From contig NZ_CP102480.1 of assembly GCF_024662015.1 (NCBI RefSeq), forward strand, positions 4,396,501-4,460,500: DNA of 64,000 nucleotides, written 5' to 3'. The translations under genes were made by a program, and so were the position numbers. The notes beneath the pieces were generated by a model. It did not search any database. It saw only the letters and a list, made by a program, of their open reading frames with translations, and was not told the DNA's origin. Each line of letters begins with the position of its first letter. Position 1 is the stretch's first letter. Shown piece after piece: positions 8,356-15,196 of this stretch. The stretch is from Nisaea acidiphila. GTDB taxonomy: Bacteria > Pseudomonadota > Alphaproteobacteria > Thalassobaculales > Thalassobaculaceae.

Positions 8356-8470
8356 ATCGTTCTCCGTCACTAGACCATTTCCGGCGTGAGAGCCGTTGCT
8401 CGTCCGGCGCTGCTTGAGGCCGGTGCAGAGCGAACGCTAGACTGAAAAGAAAGTCAGTGGGAGGAAAAAC

Positions 8471-8866
8471 ATGACGGAAAAACACGACTTTCTGCATCAC
8501 GTCGGTGACGAGCATCCTTTCGTCGCTCGTGGTCTCAGGAGCTACTTCGAATATCGGGATCTCGGCATTGAGGCGGCGTCCAAGGGCGATGTGGTCTCGC
8601 ATGTGATCAAGGCGCGTGACGGACACAACGCGACCGGCGCCTGGCATGTGCATGACTGCAAGTTCCAGATGTTCTACGTGCTGAAAGGTTGGGCGAAATT
8701 CGAGTATGAGGGCCAGGGCGTCCATACGATGAAGGCGGGCGATTGCGTTTTGCAGCCGCCGATGATCAAACACCGCGAGATCGAACATTCGGAAGACCTG
8801 GAGCTGATCGAGGTTGTGTCGCCGGCCGATTTCAAGACCTTTGAGGTCGACGCGCCGGAGGATTGA
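8471..8866 (+). CDS. Cupin-domain protein
   Basis: A 131-residue single-domain cupin. The two conserved cupin motifs are visible: GAWHVHDCKFQMFYVLKG (first motif, with metal-ligand histidines in WHVHD and the Glu position replaced) and KAGDCVLQPPMIKHREIEHS (second motif with its histidines). The GGAGGAAAAAC before the ATG is a strong ribosome site. Such small cupins bind a metal and either isomerise or oxidise small molecules or simply sense them. It ends 30 bases before the inferred mnmC start. The substrate is not indicated. Confidence 0.85.
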   Translation: MTEKHDFLHHVGDEHPFVARGLRSYFEYRDLGIEAASKGDVVSHVIKARDGHNATGAWHVHDCKFQMFYVLKGWAKFEYEGQGVHTMKAGDCVLQPPMIKHREIEHSEDLELIEVVSPADFKTFEVDAPED

Positions 8867-8896
8867 GCGGACTCATTTGTACGAAGGAGCGGAACC

Positions 8897-10855
8897 ATCA
8901 CTGCTGACCTGAGTTGGGAAGATGGTTCCGTCCCGTTCTCGGAGCGGTTCGGCGACGTCTATTTCTCCGCGGAGGACGGTCTGGCGGAGGCTCGCCATGT
9001 CTTCCTCGCCGGCAGCGGTCTGCCGGAAGCATGGGCCGGACGCGATAACTTCACGATCGGCGAGACCGGCTTCGGAACCGGTCTCAATTTCTGCGCGGTG
9101 GCGAAGCTCTGGCAGAAAACGAGGCCGCCCGGAGCACTCCTGCATTATGTGAGCATCGAGGGCTATCCGCTTGTGGCCGCAGAGTGCGGTAAGGCGCTCT
9201 CATGCTGGGGTGAACTGGACGACATCGCTGCGGCCCTGATCGCGCGCTATCCGGCCCCGGTGCCCGGATTGCATCGGATTCATTTTGAGGATTGGGGAAT
9301 CGTTCTCACGCTGGCCGTGGGCGAGGCGGGCGATATCCTGCCAAAGCTTAAAGCCTCGGCCGACGCCTGGTTTCTCGACGGCTTCGCGCCGTCACGCAAT
9401 CCGGAAATGTGGCGGGAGGAGGTGCTGACGTGGATCGGCCGGATGACTGTTCCTGGCGGCACGCTGGCGACCTTCACCTCCGCGGGGACGGTCCGCCGGG
9501 GACTTGTCTCCGCCGGATTTGATGTGTCCAAGGTGGAGGGCTACGGGCGCAAGCGCGAGATGTCCGTCGCGCGGAAGCGGGAGGAGCCGCGCGCGGAAGG
9601 CCGCCGGGCCCCAACTCTATGCGTGCCTTTCCTTAAGCGGCAACGCGGCGACCGGATCGCCATCGTCGGGGGAGGGATCGCGGGCTGCGCATTGGCGCGC
9701 GCGCTCACAAGGCGTGGCGTACGGCCGGAACTCTACGAAGAAAGCGGTCAACTCGGAGCGGGGGCTTCCGGCAATGCTCGCGCGCTCGTCATGCCGCGGA
9801 TGGATGCAGGGGACAGTCCCGCTGCCCGTTTCCATGCCGCAGCTTACCGTTTCGCAATCTCGCAATATGCCGAAACCGAGGCCTGGGACCCGTGCGGTGT
9901 GCTTGTCATGCTGGATGATGATGCGGCACGGGAACGAGCTTTCAAGGCTCGTGGACACGCGTGGCATCCGGCGTCTCTCGCCCCGGAGCTGGACAGCAAG
10001 GAGGCAAGCGAACGAGCCGGTATTCCGCTCAATCAGACCGGTTTGTTCTATGAGAAGGCCGGTCTGCTCGAAACCGGATGCCTGCTGGAGGAGTGGGGGG
10101 CAGGGGCCTCGGTTGTGTCCAGCAGGGTCTGCGATCTGCGCCGCGCATCTTCGGGAGTGCAGCTTGTCGATGCGAACGGCATTGTTCTGGGTGAGGCCGA
10201 TACGGTGGTGCTGACCGCCGGTATCGGGAACCGTCATTTCCCGGGGCGGGCATGGCTGCCCCTGGCGCCGGTGCGGGGCCAATTGTCCGTCGTCCCGGCC
10301 TCGGATGCCGGGCTGCCGCTGCGGTGCGCGCTTTCCTGGGGCGGGTATCTCTCCCCCGAGCGTGAGGGCATGCATCTGCTCGGAGCGACGCATGACCCGG
10401 TAAACCGGCTCGGAAAGGACTGGGAGAGTGCTGTAGTCGAGGAGGACCACCGGCGAAATCACGGAAATCTCCCGTCCTGTCTGCAACCCCTCCTTCCGCC
10501 ACCCAGTGAGACATGGCTCGGGCGGGCGCGATTGCGGGCGGTGACGCCGGACCGCGTTCCGCTATTCGGTGCGGTGCCCGATGCAGCGGAACTCGGGTCT
10601 GCTTTCGGCAAGCATTATCGCCGGAGAGGGGCAGAGTTTTCCGGGGCGGACATTCTTGTTCTCGGCGGCCTTGGATCCCGCGGTTTCGTAACGGCGCCTC
10701 TGGCGGCCGAAATGCTGGCCGCGCGGATGTTCGAAGAGCCCTGGCCGCTGGAGCAAGAGGTCGGCCTGGTCGGCGAGCCGGTTCGGTTTGCAGAGCGGGC
10801 CTATCGTCGCGGAGAGTTGCAAGTGTTCTTGAGCGATGCACTTGACGCGGGATGA
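8897..10855 (+). CDS. mnmC: Bifunctional tRNA wobble-uridine modification enzyme MnmC, apparently with an ATC start
   Basis: MnmC finishes mnm5(s2)U34 of tRNA: a C-terminal FAD-dependent oxidase removes the carboxymethyl group and an N-terminal SAM methyltransferase methylates the product. The N-terminal domain shows RFGDVYFS, ARHVFLAG and the SAM motif GETGFGTGLNF; the FAD motif IAIVGGGIAGCA lies near residue 255, and LGGLGSRGFVTAPLAAE is the typical C-terminal segment. The whole homologous frame has no ATG, GTG or TTG before the SAM motif. AAGGAG at 8884-8889 lies seven bases before an ATC at 8897, where relatives start with Met followed by a similar polar stretch. Starting at the GTG at 9098 would delete the SAM site. 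Full length would be 652 residues, normal for the family. Confidence 0.85.
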   Translation: MTADLSWEDGSVPFSERFGDVYFSAEDGLAEARHVFLAGSGLPEAWAGRDNFTIGETGFGTGLNFCAVAKLWQKTRPPGALLHYVSIEGYPLVAAECGKALSCWGELDDIAAALIARYPAPVPGLHRIHFEDWGIVLTLAVGEAGDILPKLKASADAWFLDGFAPSRNPEMWREEVLTWIGRMTVPGGTLATFTSAGTVRRGLVSAGFDVSKVEGYGRKREMSVARKREEPRAEGRRAPTLCVPFLKRQRGDRIAIVGGGIAGCALARALTRRGVRPELYEESGQLGAGASGNARALVMPRMDAGDSPAARFHAAAYRFAISQYAETEAWDPCGVLVMLDDDAARERAFKARGHAWHPASLAPELDSKEASERAGIPLNQTGLFYEKAGLLETGCLLEEWGAGASVVSSRVCDLRRASSGVQLVDANGIVLGEADTVVLTAGIGNRHFPGRAWLPLAPVRGQLSVVPASDAGLPLRCALSWGGYLSPEREGMHLLGATHDPVNRLGKDWESAVVEEDHRRNHGNLPSCLQPLLPPPSETWLGRARLRAVTPDRVPLFGAVPDAAELGSAFGKHYRRRGAEFSGADILVLGGLGSRGFVTAPLAAEMLAARMFEEPWPLEQEVGLVGEPVRFAERAYRRGELQVFLSDALDAG

Positions 10856-10974
10856 CCGCCAAGCCTGAAAAACCTTTCATTAGGGCTCTGACGCGATACT
10901 TGAACCTGTCTTTCCGCTAAAGTGTTCGATCAATTTCGCCTTCAGCGGAAACGGAGCGTCCAGGGAGGATCGCT

Positions 10975-11703
10975 TTGTCCGGTTCGACAGCGCCGAAGAT
11001 TATGTTTGCTTCGGTTATGCGCGAAAGACTGACGCGAGCGCCTGGGCTGGTTGCGGCGACTGCCTTTCTCATTGTCCTCGCGGCTACTTTTTACGCCCAA
11101 TTGGAAATTCAGGCGCGGGAGGACGAGCAGCATGCGGTACAGCATCGTTTCGCGCGCGCTCACATCGGGCAAAGCCTGCAGACCTATATCGATACGCGGT
11201 TTCTCGCAGTCCGTGGGATCGTCTCGCAACTGACGATGATTCCAGGAGAAATCCGCCGGGCCGAGTTCGTCTCGCTCGCCCGACGCTTTCATGAAAATTT
11301 TGACGGCGTTCAAGCGGTCAACTGGGTCGATCACGGCGGGGTTGCGCGCTGGATCGTACCATTGCAGGGCAATGAGGCTGTTAAGGACAGAAATCTCGGG
11401 GCGCTCGATCTTCCTGGGCGGGCGTTGAACGCTGCCCGCACCGACGGGCTGCCTCATGCCACCGCGCCGATTGCGTTGCTGCAAAAAGGGGGCGGGTTCG
11501 CGAGTTATTTCCCGGTGGAGCAGGACGGTAAGTTGCTCGGCTTCGTCAAAGTCGTCTTCTGTTTCGATGACCTGATAGGTTCGGTTGCGGGCCTGGCCCG
11601 CGCAACGTGGTCTCTGTTGCGATCTATCACGGTGACACGCTCGTTCTTGAGCAGGCGGATGCACCACAGATCGGGGTGGAATCGATACTCTTCCACACGC
11701 TGA
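10975..11703 (+). CDS. N-terminal CHASE sensor part of a frameshifted histidine kinase
   Basis: The TTG at 10975 follows GGGAGG by six bases. The product has an N-terminal membrane segment (LVAATAFLIVLAATFYA) and then a periplasmic CHASE domain (from about residue 55: YIDTRFLAVRGIVSQL, VQAVNWVDHGG, GGFASYFPV), a small-ligand sensor found in kinases and cyclases. After GLARA (about 11600) the frame stops resembling a CHASE domain, while the frame one base back continues it (NVVSVAIYHG). A one-base loss near 11600-11604 therefore separates the sensor from the kinase at 11607-12959. Residues after about 210 of this reading frame are probably frameshift artefact. Confidence 0.7.
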   Translation: MSGSTAPKIMFASVMRERLTRAPGLVAATAFLIVLAATFYAQLEIQAREDEQHAVQHRFARAHIGQSLQTYIDTRFLAVRGIVSQLTMIPGEIRRAEFVSLARRFHENFDGVQAVNWVDHGGVARWIVPLQGNEAVKDRNLGALDLPGRALNAARTDGLPHATAPIALLQKGGGFASYFPVEQDGKLLGFVKVVFCFDDLIGSVAGLARATWSLLRSITVTRSFLSRRMHHRSGWNRYSSTR

Positions 11704-12959
11704 GCATACTCGATCAGACCTATCGGGTTGCGGTTCGGGCTCATCACTCGCCGACCTGGCATTTCGTGCCTCTCATTCCGGTTCTGATAGTGAACATTCT
11801 GTTTGCTTGCGCTCTTTATCTCGTCATTCGTCAGGTCGGGCAGATGGCGAGAAACGAAGCGCGATTCCGCGACTATGCCGAGATCGCGTTCGACTATCTT
11901 TGGGAAACGGACGAGGACCAGAATTTCACTTACCTGTCCGACGCATTCGAAGAAATTGTCGGTCGACCTGCGTCCGATTTTCTTGGCAGGAGGCTGATCG
12001 ATTGCGAAGTTGCAGGTTCATCGGATACGTCTCTCGAGGAGCATGCCGCGACAATGGGCCGTCATCGGGCCTACGTGAATTTCGTTTTCACCAGTCTCCG
12101 GCGTGACGGAGCCAAGACCTGGATCTCTTCTTCGGGAAAACTGAGGTTCGACGCGATCGGCCGGTTTATCGGCTATCGCGGATCCGATCGCTGTATCGAC
12201 GAGCAGGTGCGGACGGAGCGCCGGCTTCGCCGGGCATGGGAACACGCGGAGGCGGCAAACAGGGCGAAGAGCAACTTCCTTGCCGGGATGAGTCACGAGC
12301 TCAGAACTCCTCTGAACTCGATTATCGGGTTCTCCGAGATCATTCGCGATCAGCTATTGGGACCGGTCGGAAAGCCGCAATATGTGGAATATGCCAACGA
12401 TGTGGTGACGTCGGGGAGGCATCTGCTTTCGCTCGTCGACGATGTGCTGGATCTCTCCAAGATCGAATCCTCGACCTTTGAGCTGTCGGAGGACGAGGTC
12501 GAACTGATCGACGCATTCGAATTCGTCCGGCGCGGTTTTCGGCGTCTCGCTGAGTCGCGGGGAATTTCAATTGAGATCGTTGCCGCCGAAAATGCACGGT
12601 TTCTCCGCGCGGACACGCGTCTGGTCCGTCAGATGGTTATGAACTTGGTCTCCAACGCGATCAAATTCACCGAGCATGGAGGGGCGATTACAATCCGCTC
12701 AGAACGTGACGACACCGGCGCCGTCCATATCATCGTGCAGGACACCGGGATCGGCATTCCGGAGACACAGCTCACTCGCGTCATGGAGCCGTTCGTTCAG
12801 GTGCGGGAGACAGCACTGCTCAGTCACGAAGGGTCTGGACTGGGGCTTTCGCTGGTGAAGCGTTTCGTGGAATTGCACGGAGGAACGATCGATCTGCATA
12901 GCCAAGTCGGCTCTGGAACGATTGTTGACTTGGCCTTTCCATTGGCGCGAAGCCGATAG
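11607..12959 (+). CDS. PAS-histidine kinase part of the frameshifted CHASE sensor kinase
   Basis: This 450-residue stretch continues the CHASE domain from the upstream frame (VSVAIYHGDTLVLE), then has a second membrane segment (FVPLIPVLIVNILFACALYLV), a PAS domain (FRDYAEIAFDYLWETDE onwards), the HisKA box FLAGMSHELRTPLN (His codon at 12294-12296) and a complete HATPase domain (N box LVSNAIKFTEHGG, DTGIGIP, GSGLGLSLVK). It ends without a receiver domain, so it should phosphorylate a separate regulator that is not adjacent. The GTG at 11607 is only the first start in this frame, with no convincing ribosome site. An intact gene would span 10975-12959 with about 660 residues. Either the gene is inactivated or the base is a sequence error. 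Confidence 0.8.
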   Translation: MVSVAIYHGDTLVLEQADAPQIGVESILFHTLSILDQTYRVAVRAHHSPTWHFVPLIPVLIVNILFACALYLVIRQVGQMARNEARFRDYAEIAFDYLWETDEDQNFTYLSDAFEEIVGRPASDFLGRRLIDCEVAGSSDTSLEEHAATMGRHRAYVNFVFTSLRRDGAKTWISSSGKLRFDAIGRFIGYRGSDRCIDEQVRTERRLRRAWEHAEAANRAKSNFLAGMSHELRTPLNSIIGFSEIIRDQLLGPVGKPQYVEYANDVVTSGRHLLSLVDDVLDLSKIESSTFELSEDEVELIDAFEFVRRGFRRLAESRGISIEIVAAENARFLRADTRLVRQMVMNLVSNAIKFTEHGGAITIRSERDDTGAVHIIVQDTGIGIPETQLTRVMEPFVQVRETALLSHEGSGLGLSLVKRFVELHGGTIDLHSQVGSGTIVDLAFPLARSR

Positions 12960-12971
12960 AACCGGAAAAAC

Positions 12972-13047
12972 TGGTGCCGGTTGAGGGACTTGAACCCCCG
13001 ACCCTCTGATTACAAATCAGATGCTCTACCAACTGAGCTAAACCGGC
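12972..13047 (-). tRNA. tRNA-Thr (anticodon UGU)
   Basis: On the minus strand a complete cloverleaf can be drawn: a 7-bp acceptor stem (GCCGGTT pairing with AACCGGC), D arm AGCTCAGTTGGTAGAGC, an anticodon stem of TCTGA/TCAGA closing a 7-base loop TTTGTAA with anticodon TGT, and a T arm with GTTCAAGTC. The discriminator is A and CCA is encoded (12972-12974). The anticodon reads ACA and, with modification, other Thr codons. The gene converges on the kinase gene, ending 12 bases from its stop. A consensus-like promoter lies just upstream. Confidence 0.96.
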
Positions 13048-13063
13048 ATCCTTTGATTTCTGC

Positions 13064-13092
13064 GGGATACAGCTTGCTGGGCCCGGCGTCAA
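13064..13092 (-). promoter_or_regulatory. Sigma-70-type promoter of tRNA-Thr
   Basis: Reading on the minus strand, TTGACG (13087-13092) and TATCCC (13064-13069) are separated by exactly 17 bases. The tRNA 5' end lies 17 bases beyond the -10 element, which leaves a short leader for RNase P. The -35 matches five of six consensus bases. Spacing and position make this the best promoter candidate read in the window. Confidence 0.6.
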
Positions 13093-13171
13093 CTACGACT
13101 GTTCGGCGGTCGCCGTGCGGAGTGGGCGATCGGCGGAGGCTTGGGATAACGTGAAGCCGTCGGATGTCGTT

Positions 13172-13570
13172 TTAGCCGTTCGACACAACGAGCCGCGGCG
13201 GGGCGTAACGCGGCTGCGAACCGGCGGAAACAACGTTTCTGGCGGCCTGCATCAAGCGACCGATCGGCGCCTTTTCCTCGCAGAGCGCTTTCACTAGGCT
13301 CGACGCGGTTTCCAGCTTCGAAATCTGGGAGTCGGAGTAGAAAGGTGCGCGGCGGTCCGAAACTGCAGCTTCTTCGTAGCGCGATACGGTGTCCGAAATT
13401 AGTGCCGACAGATCCTTCATTGCCTCTTCAATCTCTTGCGGAGCGTTTCCGACGCGGCGCAGTTGTTCGAAGCGGATGTTAAGTTCAAGCAACGTGTATA
13501 CTTGCTGGTGACGAACATAAAGTTCGCGCCCACGCAGGTCCCGATTGTTCAATTCTAAACGTTCGAGCAT
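13172..13570 (-). CDS. Uncharacterised helical protein (132 aa)
   Basis: The ATG at 13570 is preceded by GGAG seven bases upstream. The 132-residue product is predicted helical almost throughout, with heptad-like stretches (LYVRHQQVYTLLELNIRFEQLRRV, then a second helix from IEEAMKDLSALISDTVSRYEE) and a basic C-terminus. There is no signal peptide or membrane segment. It lies between tRNA-Thr and an AT-rich gap and is divergent from another uncharacterised gene at 14024-15097. I recognise no family; helical adaptor or coiled-coil proteins fit the composition. Confidence 0.65.
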   Translation of the reverse strand: MLERLELNNRDLRGRELYVRHQQVYTLLELNIRFEQLRRVGNAPQEIEEAMKDLSALISDTVSRYEEAAVSDRRAPFYSDSQISKLETASSLVKALCEEKAPIGRLMQAARNVVSAGSQPRYAPPRLVVSNG

Positions 13571-14023
13571 CGTTCACTCCGAGTCGACCGGCGACTACTT
13601 GGATATCTCAAAACGGCAGACCAGAGTGTCCGGTTGCCTCGACAATTCGAACTCTAAGCGGGAAATCGTGAATCGGTCGTGAATCGATTTAAGAATTTTC
13701 TCCGGGTAAATTGGGCCGGGTAGCAGTGCATAGTCTATAGTTCTATCTTTGTTTTTCTTTTGTTCGCGTTATACATACACTACTACGCCATATTGTGTGG
13801 CGAATTCGGGGTTTTTCCCCACGCGACAGCAAGGCGTTTTCGAAATTGCGAATCGTATATCGGAACGTGGTTCCGCCGTTCGCTTTCAATTCGAAAAGCC
13901 AGCCGATTTTCGCGGAGAACTGGCGAACTCTCTGACTGGAGGGCGGTGTAGCTGTTTCGTTTTTTACACACACTGGGTTTACGTTTATTAATTCTTAAGC
14001 ACAATGTGTGAAAAAGCGCTTAC
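13571..14023. other. AT-rich intergenic region with inverted repeats between two divergent unknown genes
   Basis: This 453-base gap is visibly richer in A and T than its surroundings. It carries an inverted pair TTTTTACACACA (13961-13972) and TGTGTGAAAAA (14005-14015), which pair over 11 bases with one bulge, directly upstream of the gene starting at 14024. The short frames inside it (for example 13749-13991) have no ribosome site and a codon make-up unlike neighbouring genes. It must hold the promoters for both divergent genes. A small RNA is possible but not demonstrable by eye. Confidence 0.4.
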
Positions 14024-15097
14024 GTGGAACCAGAACGAGCCCCTTCGATGAGCGTCGACGTGCAGGAAAAGGCGGTCGCAAAGACCAAGGCAGACGAAGA
14101 GGCGTTGGATTCGCTTCACACCCTTCCTTTGTCCATCATTCCGCTGCAGACACCTGGGCTTAAAAAAGCGTTCATGATCAAAAATGCACGCTTGGAAAGC
14201 GCGATTGAATTGTTTCGCGACGGGACATCCGGCAGCGGGCAGGTCGAACCGAAGGAATTGCACGGTTATTTCCAGGATGTCGGCGGAGCATTGTCGCACG
14301 ACCTGATCATTCTCGAAAAGCTATCGAGCCTAGAGTCGTTTGATATCTACTCCCTGCGGCTCGAACTCAGGAATCTTGAGATCGGTTTCGAGGATTACTC
14401 TTCGCTTCAGTTGTCCGAGGCCAAGCGGGCCGAACTCACGGAGTATATGCGGGCGTTTACGCGTCCCCTGATCCAGCGGGTTTATGGTGGGGACAAGACG
14501 GAAGAGATCAGCGACGTCGGGCAGATCATCAAGATGGTCGCGTCTCCGAACCGCAACGAGGCCGTTGCCAAGCTGAAGAGACTGGCCGAGGAACTGAATA
14601 CCGAACTTACCGAAGTGCCGAAGTTTCTGGAGCGTTACGGAGACATCTTCCTCTCGCTCTCATACTTCCGCAGCTGTCTCGACAAGATCATGTCGCAGCT
14701 TCCCAGCTTCATCGGCTGGATGGAGGAGTTGCATAGCAACTATCAGATTCAGAACGACCGGAACCAGCTGAAGGTCCTGATTGATATCGAATCTGATCTG
14801 AACGAGATTTCGACATCTCTCGTCGGGCGATTCGAATATTTCAATCACAGATCGCACGATTTCTGGGAAAATATCAGTGCCGACTCCTTCCAATCCTTCC
14901 AGGAACTGGTGACCGCTCACCATGTCAGTATCGGTGCCGTGCTCTGCGGTCTCGCGGTGAAGCTCAACCTTTATGAAGCGCGCTTTCCGAACCACGGCGG
15001 CGGACCGGTTAAACGGCTGGAATTCATCAATTCCGAGATCAAACCGGGGTTGAAGCGGATCAAGGATATCGAACAGAAGGTCGGTGCAGTAAGCTGA
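14024..15097 (+). CDS. Uncharacterised soluble helical protein (357 aa)
   Basis: A 357-residue protein starting at GTG 14024, or possibly ATG 14048; neither has a clear ribosome site. It is rich in helices and in Glu, Leu and Lys (LKRLAEELNTELTEVPKFLERYG; LKVLIDIESDLNEISTSLVG) with no signal peptide, membrane segment or enzymatic motif. The N-terminal 80 residues include a linker-like region followed by SGSGQVEPKELHGYFQDVGG. It lies 99 bases upstream of a multi-PAS hybrid kinase on the same strand and could belong to the same signalling unit. I do not recognise the family. Confidence 0.7.
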   Translation: MEPERAPSMSVDVQEKAVAKTKADEEALDSLHTLPLSIIPLQTPGLKKAFMIKNARLESAIELFRDGTSGSGQVEPKELHGYFQDVGGALSHDLIILEKLSSLESFDIYSLRLELRNLEIGFEDYSSLQLSEAKRAELTEYMRAFTRPLIQRVYGGDKTEEISDVGQIIKMVASPNRNEAVAKLKRLAEELNTELTEVPKFLERYGDIFLSLSYFRSCLDKIMSQLPSFIGWMEELHSNYQIQNDRNQLKVLIDIESDLNEISTSLVGRFEYFNHRSHDFWENISADSFQSFQELVTAHHVSIGAVLCGLAVKLNLYEARFPNHGGGPVKRLEFINSEIKPGLKRIKDIEQKVGAVS

Positions 15098-15196
15098 CGA
15101 GGTACGTCGAGAGACGGCACCGAGGGTGAAAGGACGGGGCTTGGGCTGGCGCCTAGTCCTGACAGGTCGGAATTTTGACGAGGGGCGCCGTCAATC

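Noticed and set aside
11580-11640. Programmed -1 frameshifting in the CHASE kinase
   Set aside because: There is no X-XXY-YYZ slippery heptamer or obvious downstream pseudoknot at the junction; a simple one-base loss is the more economical explanation.
13749-13991. An 80-codon frame in the AT-rich gap
   Set aside because: There is no ribosome site, the translation is Cys/Tyr/Phe-rich and unlike neighbouring proteins, and the gap is the divergent promoter region for two genes.
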